A DNA stretch of 64,000 nucleotides, taken from positions 372,001-436,000 of the forward strand of contig NZ_FXWJ01000001.1 in NCBI RefSeq assembly GCF_900177795.1. The letters run 5' to 3'. Under the pieces are notes generated by a model, which searched no databases, had not been told where the DNA came from, and worked only from the letters and a program-made list of their open reading frames with translations. The position numbers and the translations under genes are program-made. The stretch comes from Plantibacter elymi (nom. nud.). Lineage in GTDB: Bacteria > Actinomycetota > Actinomycetes > Actinomycetales > Microbacteriaceae. How positions within the stretch are numbered: position 1 is the first letter of the stretch; every line of letters begins with the position of its first letter. Below, one piece after another: positions 1 through 8,363 of this stretch.

Positions 1-498
1 CTCGAGCGAGTTGAGCAGGTTCGTCTCGTCCCGGTTCAGCGGCTCGAGGACGATCTGCAGCCCGTTCCGCTCCGCCGCGTCGCGCGTCTCTACGACGACG
101 TCCGCGAACCTCGCGCGGGCGGCCGTGACGTCCACCCCGGTGGGGATGGTGCGCGCCGTCCCGCTCCCGAACACGATCTTCGCGCCGGGCTCCGAGACCG
201 AACCGATGATCGGCATGACGGCGTCGAGGTACGCGGTGACGCGCTCCGCCGGGAAGCCGGGGTCGGCGAGCGACAGGTCGCCGGGGAACAGGATGGCGAA
301 CGAGCCGCGTGGGACGCTCGTGTCGTAGTCGGGATGGCGCGTCCACCCGGCTCCGTCGGCGACGACGAGGTTGCCGACGATGGTCGGTTCCGCGTAGTCG
401 GCTCCGGACGCGAACGCACCGGGGATGCGTTCGGAGGGGACGATCACGCCGTACCCGGTGAGCGGGTGCCGCTGGGCGGTCGGGTTCGTGTCGGACAT
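1..498 (-). CDS. Sugar isomerase/epimerase-like TIM-barrel protein (3' end outside window)
   Basis: The visible 166 codons are the N-terminal part; the gene leaves the window at position 1. The ATG at 498 opens a protein resembling the sugar-phosphate isomerase/epimerase (xylose-isomerase-like, AP-endonuclease-2) superfamily. The best clue is EPLNRDETNLLN starting at residue 152, matching the family strand that ends in a metal-binding Glu. It lies 35 bp downstream of the ABC permease on the same strand, so it is probably the last known member of the transporter operon and would interconvert or trim the imported sugar. The substrate cannot be read from the sequence. Family level is fairly sure, function is not. 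Confidence 0.7.
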   Translation of the reverse strand, partial: MSDTNPTAQRHPLTGYGVIVPSERIPGAFASGADYAEPTIVGNLVVADGAGWTRHPDYDTSVPRGSFAILFPGDLSLADPGFPAERVTAYLDAVMPIIGSVSEPGAKIVFGSGTARTIPTGVDVTAARARFADVVVETRDAAERNGLQIVLEPLNRDETNLLNSLE

Positions 499-533
499 GT
501 GGTTCCGTTCCGTCGTCGGTGGGATGGTCATCG

Positions 534-1478
534 CTACTTCAGGCTCCCCGAGATGAGGTCGAGGCGCCAGAACCGCTGGAGGACGAGCACGAAGATCACC
601 ACGGGGATGACGGCGATGAGCGCCCCGGCGATGGCGACCGAGTAGAGCACCGGTTCGCTGCCACCACGGTTGAGCATGAGGAACATGGCGACCGTGATGG
701 GCGACAGCTCCGACTTCGACTGCATGATGTACGGCAGCAGGAAGTTGTTCCAGGCGCCGATGAACTGCAACAGGAACACGGTCACGAGACCGGGGAAGAG
801 CAGCGGGAGTCCGATCGAGACGAAGGTGCGTCCCTCGTTCGACCCGTCCACGCGTGCCGCTTCGAGGAGTTCCTGCGGCACTGAGCCTCGCGCGAACACG
901 TAGGAGAGGTAGATCCCGAACGGGGTGATCGAGATCGGGATGAGCACCGCCCAGTAGGTGTTCGTGAGGTTCAGCTGCGCGAAGAGCATGTACTGCGGGA
1001 TCGCGAGCGTGATCGTCGGGAGCAGCACGCCGGCGAGGAGTCCGACCATGACGGCCTTCTTGCCCGGGAACCGGTAGAGCGCGAGCGCGTAGCCGGCGGC
1101 GGCCGAGACGGCGGTCGACAGGAGTGCGCCGCCGATCGAGTAGATGAAGCTGTTGCCCAACCAACGCGCGAAGGAGCCGTTCTCGTACGCGAACAGGTCG
1201 GCCATGTTGTCGACGAGGCTCGACCCGAAGGTGAACGCGCTCGTGGAGAACAGCTCACCCGTGCTCTTCGTGGCGGCGAACACGACCCACACCATCGGGA
1301 GCAGGAAGTAGAGGACGGCGATCAGGAGGACGATCGTCGGGAGGATTCCGCCGAGCTTGTGGACGAGGCTGACGGATTCCTTCGGCTTGCGGATGCGGCC
1401 GCGATCGGCGCGGACGACGGTCTCGCGAGCGCGACGGTCCTCCTCCGCGCGTTCCGCGGTGCGTGCGGTGGTGGTCAT
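534..1478 (-). CDS. Carbohydrate ABC transporter permease (MalG type)
   Basis: 314-residue inner-membrane permease of a carbohydrate importer. A basic cytoplasmic N-terminus (about 40 residues) is followed by six hydrophobic segments. The cytoplasmic loop carries EAARVDG at 206-212, the EAA motif that contacts the ATPase. The ATG at 1478 overlaps the TGA of the upstream permease by 4 bp (ATGA), so the two are translationally coupled. No ATPase is encoded in the operon. As in many actinobacterial sugar importers, a shared MsiK/UgpC-type ATPase elsewhere is likely (inference). Confidence 0.9.
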   Translation of the reverse strand: MTTTARTAERAEEDRRARETVVRADRGRIRKPKESVSLVHKLGGILPTIVLLIAVLYFLLPMVWVVFAATKSTGELFSTSAFTFGSSLVDNMADLFAYENGSFARWLGNSFIYSIGGALLSTAVSAAAGYALALYRFPGKKAVMVGLLAGVLLPTITLAIPQYMLFAQLNLTNTYWAVLIPISITPFGIYLSYVFARGSVPQELLEAARVDGSNEGRTFVSIGLPLLFPGLVTVFLLQFIGAWNNFLLPYIMQSKSELSPITVAMFLMLNRGGSEPVLYSVAIAGALIAVIPVVIFVLVLQRFWRLDLISGSLK

Positions 1479-2449
1479 GCGTTCCTCCGAGCTGCGAGGC
1501 GTTGCCCGCCGAGCACCAGGAGCGACAGCAGCACCGTGGCGAGGGCGAGGATGATGGATGCCGCCGACGCCGAGTTGAGGTCGTCGTGGGCGAAGGCGTC
1601 CCGATACACCCGCATCAGCGGGAAGTAGGTGGAGCTGATGGCCGGGGTGAGGCTCGAGAGCATCTGCGGCTCGCTGTACACCTGGAGCGCGCCGATGATC
1701 GAGAAGAGCCCGGTGAGGATCGTGGCCGGCACGATGTGCGGCAGCTTGATGTACCAGGCGATGCGCGGTTCGTTGCAGCCGTCGATCCTGGCGGCGTCGA
1801 TCTGCTCCTTCGGCAGCGACTGCAGCGAGGTGTAGAGGATGATCGTGTTGAAGCCGATCCCGCCCCACAGCACGACGTTGATGATCGCGGTCATGACGAG
1901 ATCCCCGCGCAGCAGCGTCGGGAACTGCAGACCGAAGGTCTCGGCGAGCTGGTAGATCGGGCTGATCTCGGGCACGTACAGGAAGCCCCACATGAGCGCC
2001 GCGATGACGCTCGGCACGCCGTACGGCAGGAAGATCGCCATCCGGCTGAACGCGCGGAGTTGGGCTCTCGGGAGGTCGAGCAGCAGCGCGAACAGCATCG
2101 CCGTGAGCATCATGATCGGCACGAGGAAGAGCGCGTACACGGCGAGGTTGCCGAGGCTCGTCCAGAACGTCGGGTCCTGGAGCACCTTCGTGTAGTTGCC
2201 GAGGCCGACGAACACCTCCTCGCGCACGCCGTACGCGCTCGCACCTGCCGCGGTGCCCATGAGGCTGAGGCCGCCGGAGTACACGATCGGGATGACGAAC
2301 ACGAAGACGAACAGGACGACCGCTGGGGCGATGAGCACCCAGGCGAACAGGTGGTGCGGGCGGGTCAGCGAGACGCGCCGTCTGGTGGGGACCGCGGTCG
2401 GATCGTCCTCCGTCCGACCGCGGTCCCGCTCGATGGTCGGCGCGGTCAT
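1475..2449 (-). CDS. Carbohydrate ABC transporter permease (MalF type)
   Basis: 324-residue permease, partner of the following MalG-type subunit. A hydrophobic segment begins near residue 35, more membrane spans follow, and the EAA-type loop DAARIDG is at 218-224. The ATG at 2449 shares its A with the stop of the solute-binding protein gene (TGATG), and the 3' end overlaps the next permease by 4 bp. The three genes therefore form one translationally coupled operon. Specificity cannot be read from a permease. The divergent glucuronate genes suggest a uronate or glycoside substrate (inference). Confidence 0.9.
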   Translation of the reverse strand: MTAPTIERDRGRTEDDPTAVPTRRRVSLTRPHHLFAWVLIAPAVVLFVFVFVIPIVYSGGLSLMGTAAGASAYGVREEVFVGLGNYTKVLQDPTFWTSLGNLAVYALFLVPIMMLTAMLFALLLDLPRAQLRAFSRMAIFLPYGVPSVIAALMWGFLYVPEISPIYQLAETFGLQFPTLLRGDLVMTAIINVVLWGGIGFNTIILYTSLQSLPKEQIDAARIDGCNEPRIAWYIKLPHIVPATILTGLFSIIGALQVYSEPQMLSSLTPAISSTYFPLMRVYRDAFAHDDLNSASAASIILALATVLLSLLVLGGQRLAARRNA

Positions 2450-3711
2450 CAGCCGGCCAGGTCCTTCTCGACGATGTCCTGCACCTTCGGGAGCACGTCG
2501 GCCCACGGGCTCGTCCCCTCGATGGCGTTGCCGAGTTCGTCGGTGATGGCGGTGAAGGCCACCTGCGTGTTCGGGCCCCACTGCACGGTGACGAGCTTCG
2601 ACGCCGCTTCCGTGGCGCTCGGCCAGTAGGTGGTGTCCTCGGGCATGAGCTCCGGCGGCGTGCGGTCGATCTCCTGGCCGTGCAGGGCGCCGGTGAACTT
2701 GTTGACCTCGACGAGTCCCTCGGCGCCCTCGTCGGAGGCGTTCAACCACGTGATGAACTCGAGCGCCTGGTCGTAGTGCGGGCTCTCCTTGAGGATGACG
2801 TTTGCCGAACCGCCACGGGCGAAGACCCGCGGATCGGCGGCGTCCCACTGCGGGATCTGCGCGGCCGACCAGAGCCCGACCGTGTCGGGGTACTGGTTGA
2901 GCAGCGGGCCGGGAGCCCAGGCGCCGGCGATCGTGCCGAGCACCCGGCCACTCGCGGTCGCCTCGATCTGCTCGGGGCTGCCGGTCTGGTAGGTGCTCAC
3001 GAGATCGTCCTCGACCATCCCCTGCCAGAAGTCCAGGACCTCCTGCGTCTCGGCGCTGTCGATGTCGACACCCCATTGCTCGTCGGAGTAGTCCCACCAC
3101 TGGGCGCCGTTCTGCAGGGCGAGTCCCATGAACTGGTCGGCGTCGATCGAGCTGAAGTTGAAGAGGTAGCGGTCACCGTCGAGGGTGCGGACCTGCTCGG
3201 CGAGGGCCCGGAAGTCGTCCCAGCTCGCGGCCGGGGTGAGACCGTACTGCGCGAAGAGGTCGTTCCGGTAGACGAAGAGCGCCGGTCCGAGGTCCTGCGG
3301 AACGCCGTAGACGGTGTCGTCGAAGGACACGCTCTCGAGCACCGTGGGGGAGTAGGCCTCCTCGAGGTCCTGCTTCGCGCTGTCGAGTGGGGCGAGGACG
3401 CCGGCCGACACGTAGGTCGGCAACTGCGTGTACTCGGCCTGCGCGATGTCGGGGCCGTCACCGGCACGCACCGCGCTCAGGACGCGGACGGGCATGTCCG
3501 CTCCACTCGCGGGTTGCGAGATGTTGACCTGGATGTCGGGGTTTGCCTCGTTCCACACCTCGACGCGCTTGTCGATGTTCGAGCCCCAGGCCCAGAACTC
3601 GAGCGTCACCGGGCCGTCGGCCGAGTCGTCGCCGCCCGGGCCCGAGCAGGCGGTCAGTGCGAGGGCGAGGATTCCCGCGGTCGCGATTCCGATACGAACG
3701 CTGTTTGCCAC
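2449..3711 (-). CDS. Extracellular solute-binding lipoprotein of sugar ABC importer
   Basis: 420 residues from a GTG start, with AAAGGAG 6-7 bp upstream. A signal peptide ends in the lipobox ALTAC with the lipidated Cys at residue 22, so the mature protein is tethered outside the cell membrane. The rest has the layout of a family 1 sugar-binding protein, with aromatic-rich stretches such as NGAQWWDYSDEQWG that commonly line a sugar pocket. First gene of the operon, divergent from uxaC across a 190-bp region holding three palindromes. It is a candidate hexuronate or oligosaccharide receptor; the ligand is not proven. Confidence 0.9.
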   Translation of the reverse strand: MANSVRIGIATAGILALALTACSGPGGDDSADGPVTLEFWAWGSNIDKRVEVWNEANPDIQVNISQPASGADMPVRVLSAVRAGDGPDIAQAEYTQLPTYVSAGVLAPLDSAKQDLEEAYSPTVLESVSFDDTVYGVPQDLGPALFVYRNDLFAQYGLTPAASWDDFRALAEQVRTLDGDRYLFNFSSIDADQFMGLALQNGAQWWDYSDEQWGVDIDSAETQEVLDFWQGMVEDDLVSTYQTGSPEQIEATASGRVLGTIAGAWAPGPLLNQYPDTVGLWSAAQIPQWDAADPRVFARGGSANVILKESPHYDQALEFITWLNASDEGAEGLVEVNKFTGALHGQEIDRTPPELMPEDTTYWPSATEAASKLVTVQWGPNTQVAFTAITDELGNAIEGTSPWADVLPKVQDIVEKDLAG

Positions 3712-3750
3712 TGCAATCTCCTTTGATAGCGGGGTCTGCTCCTCGCGTCG

Positions 3751-3764
3751 CTGAAGCGTTTCAG
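3751..3764. promoter_or_regulatory. Candidate LacI-family operator (SBP side)
   Basis: CTGAAGCGTTTCAG has 5-bp perfect arms (CTGAA/TTCAG) around a central CG, the usual architecture of LacI-family operators. It lies 40 bp upstream of the solute-binding protein start and is placed to control that operon. The cognate regulator is not adjacent. Confidence 0.45.
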
Positions 3765-3825
3765 TGGTGCTGGACCACGACGGTTCCGGGCGGAAGCGGG
3801 ATCAGTCTCGCAGACGGTCGTCGAT

Positions 3826-3843
3826 CTGGCAAGCGATTGCCAG
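3826..3843. promoter_or_regulatory. Candidate LacI/GntR-type operator in the uxaC/ABC divergent region
   Basis: CTGGCAAGCGATTGCCAG has 7-bp perfect arms (CTGGCAA/TTGCCAG) with a near-palindromic centre. The same half-site recurs 25 bp downstream at 3851, which argues against chance. Confidence 0.55.
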
Positions 3844-3850
3844 ATCCGAG

Positions 3851-3889
3851 TGGCAATCGGTTGACAGACCGCGGTCCCCCGGTTTCAAT
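3851..3889 (+). promoter_or_regulatory. uxaC promoter with overlapping operator
   Basis: TTGACA at 3861-3866 and TTCAAT at 3884-3889 are separated by 17 bp, a good sigma-70-like promoter. The imperfect palindrome TGGCAATCGGTTGACA (3851-3866) covers the -35 box and repeats the TGGCAA half-site of the operator at 3826. A repressor bound here would block polymerase. Transcription would begin close to the ATG at 3902, giving a very short leader. Confidence 0.55.
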
Positions 3890-3901
3890 GGAGGCGTGCC
3901 A

Positions 3902-5314
3902 ATGACGCTGCAGAACGATCCAGACCGCCTCCTCCCCGCCGACCCGGGGACGCGCGACGTCGCCAGGGCGCTCTACCGCTCGGTCGAGGCCCTGCCGATC
4001 ATCTCGCCGCACGGACATGTGGATCCGGCGATCCTCGTCGAGGACACCCCGTTCGCGAACGCCACCGAGCTGTTCCTCCGGCACGACCACTACGTCACCC
4101 GCCTGCTGCACGCCGCCGGGTTCTCCCTCGCGGACGTCGGTGTGCCCGACCTCGCGGAGGGTGGTGCCGTCGCCGCGCCGCGGGACGCCTGGCGACGCTT
4201 CTGCGAGCACTGGCACCTGTACGCCGGCACCGCCTCCGGGTACTGGCTGAGCTCGATCCTCGGAGAGCAGTTCGGCGTCACGGAGCAGCCGGACGGAGCG
4301 AACGCCGACCGGCTCTTCGACACGATCCACGAGCGGCTCCAAACGCCGGCGTTCCGTCCGCGTGCGCTGTTCGACCGCTTCCGCATCGAGGTGCTCGCGA
4401 CCACCGACGACCCGATGGACGACCTCGCCGCGCATGCCGCCCTCGCGGCGGACCCCACCTTCAGCGGGCGCGTCCTGCCGACCTTCCGGCCCGACGCGTA
4501 CCTCGATCCGGCGAAGGCCGGTTGGGCGGAGCGGGTCGCTTCGCTCGCCGCCTGGAACGGGACGCCGGAGGGCAGCTACCGCGGCTACCTCGAAGCGCTC
4601 GCCGGGCGCCGTCGCCACTTCATCGAGCACGGCGCGGTGTCGGCCGACCACGGTGTCCCGCAGCCGCTCACGCTCGAACTCGAGGAGGTGGACGCCGCAG
4701 CGCTGTTCGACCGCGCGCTGTCGGGCACTGCCGACGCCGCGGACCTCGAGCGGTTCGCCGCGCACATGCTGTTCGAGAGCGCCCGCATGAGCGTCGAGGA
4801 CGGCCTCGTCATGACCGTGCACCCCGGCGTCCACCGCAACCACCACGCGCCCACGCTCGCCCGCTTCGGGCCGGACACCGGGCACGACCTCCCGGTCCGC
4901 ACCGACTACGTGCGCCCCCTGCGTCCGCTGCTGGAGCGGTTCGGCACGGCTCCGGGGTTCCACCTCGTCCTCTTCAGCGTCGACGAGACGAGCTACTCGC
5001 GGGAGATCGCACCGCTCGCCGGGTTCTACCCGAGTGTCTTCATCGGCGCGCCGTGGTGGTTCCTCGACGCGCCCGACGCCGTCCTGCGCTTCCGCTCCGC
5101 CGTGACGGAGACGGCCGGGTTCTCGCGCGGATCGGGGTTCATCGACGACACCCGGGCGTTCCTCTCGATCCCCGCCCGACACGACATGTCCCGGCGCCTC
5201 GACGCGTCCTTCCTCGCGCGACTCGTGCGGGAGGGGCGCATCGACGAGGCGACGGCCGAACGCATCATCCTCGACCTCGTCGTCGACCAGCCGCGACGGG
5301 TGTTCAAGCTGTGA
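3902..5314 (+). CDS. uxaC: Glucuronate isomerase
   Basis: 470 residues, the usual length of UxaC. It isomerises D-glucuronate to D-fructuronate (and galacturonate to tagaturonate) in the cytoplasm. The amidohydrolase-like HGH metal motif is at 37-39 (ISPHGHVDP), and long stretches fit the family, e.g. FRIEVLATTDDP and the C-terminal SRRLDASFLARLVREGRI. The ATG at 3902 is preferred because GGAGG sits 7 bp upstream; an in-frame GTG at 3896 is too close to it. Its stop overlaps the start of uxuB (GTGA). First step of the hexuronate route that continues with uxuB and manD. Confidence 0.95.
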   Translation: MTLQNDPDRLLPADPGTRDVARALYRSVEALPIISPHGHVDPAILVEDTPFANATELFLRHDHYVTRLLHAAGFSLADVGVPDLAEGGAVAAPRDAWRRFCEHWHLYAGTASGYWLSSILGEQFGVTEQPDGANADRLFDTIHERLQTPAFRPRALFDRFRIEVLATTDDPMDDLAAHAALAADPTFSGRVLPTFRPDAYLDPAKAGWAERVASLAAWNGTPEGSYRGYLEALAGRRRHFIEHGAVSADHGVPQPLTLELEEVDAAALFDRALSGTADAADLERFAAHMLFESARMSVEDGLVMTVHPGVHRNHHAPTLARFGPDTGHDLPVRTDYVRPLRPLLERFGTAPGFHLVLFSVDETSYSREIAPLAGFYPSVFIGAPWWFLDAPDAVLRFRSAVTETAGFSRGSGFIDDTRAFLSIPARHDMSRRLDASFLARLVREGRIDEATAERIILDLVVDQPRRVFKL

Positions 5315-6882
5315 GCACCGTGATGAACGCGGACAATGCTGCCGGAGCCCCGGGGGAGGAGGCGGTCCCGCATCTGTCCCGCGCGCGACTGCCCGAGTTC
5401 CCATCGGCACCGGTCCGGATCGTCCACCTCGGACTCGGCGCCTTCCACCGCGCCCACCAGGCCTGGTACACCCAGCTCGTCGACCCCGATCACGAGTGGG
5501 GCATCGCCGCCTTCACCGGTCGGAGCCCGCAGGCCGCAGCCGATCTGGATGCCCAGGACTGCCTCTACACGGTGGTGGAGCGATCGGCGGACGGCGACTC
5601 GGCCACGATCGTCGGTTCGATCGTCGAGGCGCGGGACGGTGGCGACGTCGCACGGCTCCACGACCTCCTCGCCGCCGAGACGACGGCCATCGTCACGCTC
5701 ACCGTCACCGAGTCCGGGTACCGGCTCGATGCCGAGGGGACGCCGGACGCGTCGGATCCGGCGGTCGAGCACGACGTCGCCCTGCTGTCCGAGGCCTTCG
5801 CCGAGCGGGCGGACCTCCGCGACGCCCGACCGACGACGACGCTCGGCAGACTGCTCCTCGGCCTCGAAGCCCGTCGTCGTGCCGGGGCTGGTCCGATCGC
5901 GATCGTGCCGTGCGACAACATCGCGGACGGCGGCCCGCTCGTCCGTCGAGCGATGCTCGCCCTCGCCGACCGGGTCCACCCGGAGACCGCTCGATGGATC
6001 GCCGACGAGGTCTCGTTCGTCTCATCCTCGGTCGACCGCATCACGCCGCGTCCCACGGTGGCCGACGGAGCGACGGCCGCGACGCTCACCGGATTCGCCG
6101 ATGCCGCTCCCGTCGTGACCGAGCCCTTCACCGACTGGGTGCTGAGCGGCGACTTCCCCGCCGGGCGGCCGGCGTGGGAGTCCGCGGGTGCCCGGTTCGT
6201 CGACGTCCTCGAGCCCTACGAGCAGCGCAAACTGCGGCTGCTCAACGGTGCCCACAGCCTCCTCGCCTACGCGGGCCCGCTGCGCGGTCATGCGACGGTC
6301 GCCGAAGCGGTCGGCGACGAACAGTGCCGGGCCTGGGTCGAGGAGTACTGGGACGAAACGGAGCGCCACCTGCCGGAGGGCCTCGGGCTGACGGCGTATC
6401 GCACCGCACTCCTGGAGCGCTTCGACAACGCGCGCATCGAGCATCGACTGCAGCAGATCGCCCTCGAGGGCGTCACCAAGCTGCGGGTGCGGATCGTGGC
6501 GACGCTCCTCGCGGAACGGGCCGCCGGTCGGCCGGGAACCGGGTCCCTGCGCGTGATCGCCGCATGGGTGGCGGCCGTCCAGGGCGACGACCGGCCGGGT
6601 GATGCGAGCGGTGCTGCCGTCGCCGAGGCACTCCGGTTCCAGGGTCGGGAGCGGACCGCGGCGCTCGTGCGCCTGATCGATCCCCGCCTCCTCGACTCGG
6701 AGCCGGATGACGGTTCCGCGCTCGTCACCGAGCTGGGGCGCCTGGTCGACGAGCTCGCCTTCCCGGTCCCTGAGCACCCTCTTCCGGTCCCTGAGCACCC
6801 TCTTCCGGTCCCTGAGCACCCTCTTCCGGTCCCTGAGCCTGTCGAAGGGCCCACCCCGGACGACTCCTCCCGGTCCGCCTGA
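5311..6882 (+). CDS. uxuB: Fructuronate reductase (mannitol dehydrogenase family)
   Basis: NAD-dependent reductase converting fructuronate to mannonate. The N-terminal Rossmann signature is VHLGLGAFHRAHQ, and the KLRLLNGAHS segment carries the catalytic Lys and the Asn/His of polyol-specific dehydrogenases. The GTG at 5311 overlaps the uxaC stop (GTGA); ATG 5323 is the alternative. The last ~30 residues are not family sequence. They are three VPEHPLP heptads followed by VPEPVEGP, produced by translation of a 21-bp tandem array and an intergenic-type repeat (6765-6849). The catalytic domain appears complete, so the tail is probably a harmless extension. Function is confident; regulation is shared with uxaC. 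Confidence 0.9.
   Translation: MSTVMNADNAAGAPGEEAVPHLSRARLPEFPSAPVRIVHLGLGAFHRAHQAWYTQLVDPDHEWGIAAFTGRSPQAAADLDAQDCLYTVVERSADGDSATIVGSIVEARDGGDVARLHDLLAAETTAIVTLTVTESGYRLDAEGTPDASDPAVEHDVALLSEAFAERADLRDARPTTTLGRLLLGLEARRRAGAGPIAIVPCDNIADGGPLVRRAMLALADRVHPETARWIADEVSFVSSSVDRITPRPTVADGATAATLTGFADAAPVVTEPFTDWVLSGDFPAGRPAWESAGARFVDVLEPYEQRKLRLLNGAHSLLAYAGPLRGHATVAEAVGDEQCRAWVEEYWDETERHLPEGLGLTAYRTALLERFDNARIEHRLQQIALEGVTKLRVRIVATLLAERAAGRPGTGSLRVIAAWVAAVQGDDRPGDASGAAVAEALRFQGRERTAALVRLIDPRLLDSEPDDGSALVTELGRLVDELAFPVPEHPLPVPEHPLPVPEHPLPVPEPVEGPTPDDSSRSA
6765..6849 (+). repeat. 21-bp tandem array ending in a CCCTGAGCCTGTCGAAGGG element
   Basis: Three perfect copies of a 21-bp unit beginning GGTCCCTGAGCAC (6765, 6786, 6807) run into GGTCCCTGAGCCTGTCGAAGGG at 6828. 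The unit copies the first half of that dispersed element. Being 21 bp long, it stays in frame and adds repeated heptads to UxuB. Confidence 0.9.
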
Positions 6883-6933
6883 GTCCGGAACCACCCGGCC
6901 ACACCGGCCGCAACGCACGAAGGAGCAGTACCC

Positions 6934-8172
6934 ATGAACATCGACAAGGCCGAGGTCATCGTCACGAGTCCGGACCGGAACTTCGTGACGTTGAAGCTCA
7001 CGACCGACGACGGCCTGACGGGTCTGGGCGACGCGACGCTGAACGGGCGTGAGCTCGCGGTGGTGGCGTATCTGTCCGAGCACGTGGTGCCGCTGCTGCT
7101 CGGGCGCGATGCGTCGCGGATCGAGGACACCTGGCAGTTCCTCTACCGCTCGGCGTACTGGCGGCGTGGTCCGGTGACGATGGCGGCGATCGCGGCGGTC
7201 GACATGGCGCTGTGGGACATCAAGGGCAAGGCTGCGGGCATGCCGGTGTACCAGCTGCTGGGCGGGGCGTCCCGGACGGGGCTGCTCGCCTACGGGCACG
7301 CGTCGGGGAAGACGAACGAGGAGCTGTTCGACAGCGTGCGCGAGCACCAGGCGCAGGGCTACAAGGCCATCCGCATCCAGACGGCGGTGCCGGGGTTGAA
7401 GTCGATCTACGGCATCGCCTCCAACGCCACGTTCGAGGGCAACACCGGCGTCCGCTACGACCACGAGCCGGCGCAGCGCGGTGGCCTGCCGAACGAGGAG
7501 GACTGGGACACCCGGTCGTACCTGCGTCACCTGCCGACGGTGTTCGAGGCGGTCCGGAACGAGTTCGGTCCGGAGCTGCCGTTGCTGCACGACGGGCATC
7601 ACCGGATGACGCCGATCCAGGCCGCGAAGCTCGGCAAGAGCCTCGAGCCGTACGACCTGTTCTGGTTGGAGGACTGCACGCCGGCGGAGAACCCGGAGGC
7701 GTTGCGGCTCGTGCGGCAGCACACGACGACCCCGCTGGCGATCGGGGAGATCTTCAACACGGTGTGGGACTACCAGCAGATCATCCGGGAGCAGCTCATC
7801 GACTACGTCCGCAGCGCGGTCACGCACACCGGTGGGATCACGCATCTGAAGAAGGTCCTCGACTACGCCTCGCAGTACCAGATCAAGTCGGGCATGCACG
7901 GGCCGACGGACATCTCGCCGGTGGGGATGGCGGCCGCGATGCACCTCGGGCTGGCGATACACAACTTCGGCATCCAGGAGTACATGAAGCACGGCGAGAA
8001 GACCGACGCCGTGTTCCAACAGTCCTACACCTGGGAGAACGGCATGCTGCACCCGGGAGAAGCACCGGGGCTGGGTGTCGAGTTGGACGTCGACGAGGCG
8101 GGCAAGTACCCGTATCAGCGCGCCTACCTGCCCTACAACCGTCTCGCCGACGGCACCGTCCACGACTGGTGA
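6934..8172 (+). CDS. manD: D-mannonate dehydratase (ManD/RspA, enolase superfamily)
   Basis: 412 residues. Dehydrates D-mannonate to 2-keto-3-deoxygluconate. Enolase-superfamily features are visible: [20 protein letters not shown] in the capping/barrel region, LLHDGHHR (metal-binding Asp plus a catalytic-type His), WLEDCTPAE and IGEIFN (further acidic ligands) and [12 protein letters not shown] near the C-terminus. Extensive similarity to RspA/ManD is evident. AAGGAG precedes the ATG. Third gene of the uxaC-uxuB-manD set, 51 bp after uxuB. It replaces the unrelated UxuA of E. coli. The KDG kinase and aldolase needed next are at 12524 and 15054. Confidence 0.92.
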   Translation: MNIDKAEVIVTSPDRNFVTLKLTTDDGLTGLGDATLNGRELAVVAYLSEHVVPLLLGRDASRIEDTWQFLYRSAYWRRGPVTMAAIAAVDMALWDIKGKAAGMPVYQLLGGASRTGLLAYGHASGKTNEELFDSVREHQAQGYKAIRIQTAVPGLKSIYGIASNATFEGNTGVRYDHEPAQRGGLPNEEDWDTRSYLRHLPTVFEAVRNEFGPELPLLHDGHHRMTPIQAAKLGKSLEPYDLFWLEDCTPAENPEALRLVRQHTTTPLAIGEIFNTVWDYQQIIREQLIDYVRSAVTHTGGITHLKKVLDYASQYQIKSGMHGPTDISPVGMAAAMHLGLAIHNFGIQEYMKHGEKTDAVFQQSYTWENGMLHPGEAPGLGVELDVDEAGKYPYQRAYLPYNRLADGTVHDW

Positions 8173-8210
8173 TCCCTGCGGCCAGCGCGGTGCGCTGACC
8201 CGACCGCGCT

Positions 8211-8267
8211 CCTGTGGCGTGAGTGCGCCCCTCCGGAGGCCCGCGCTCACGTCACAGGGGCGCACTC
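8211..8267 (+). terminator. Hairpin repeat after manD
   Basis: Arms CCTGTGgCGTGAG (from 8211) and CTCACgTCACAGG (to 8258) pair around an intervening GC-rich loop. A competing 11-bp perfect pairing joins GAGTGCGCCCC (8221) to GGGGCGCACTC (8257). There is no clear U tract. Likely ends the uxaC operon, or is a mobile hairpin. Confidence 0.5.
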
Positions 8268-8363
8268 GTGTCACAACCTCGTCACCCAAGCACCTCTGGT
8301 ATTTCAGGTTCCAGCGGGTTACCGTGGTGCGGTACGAGGACGCGCACGACGGTTCGGGGGCAG

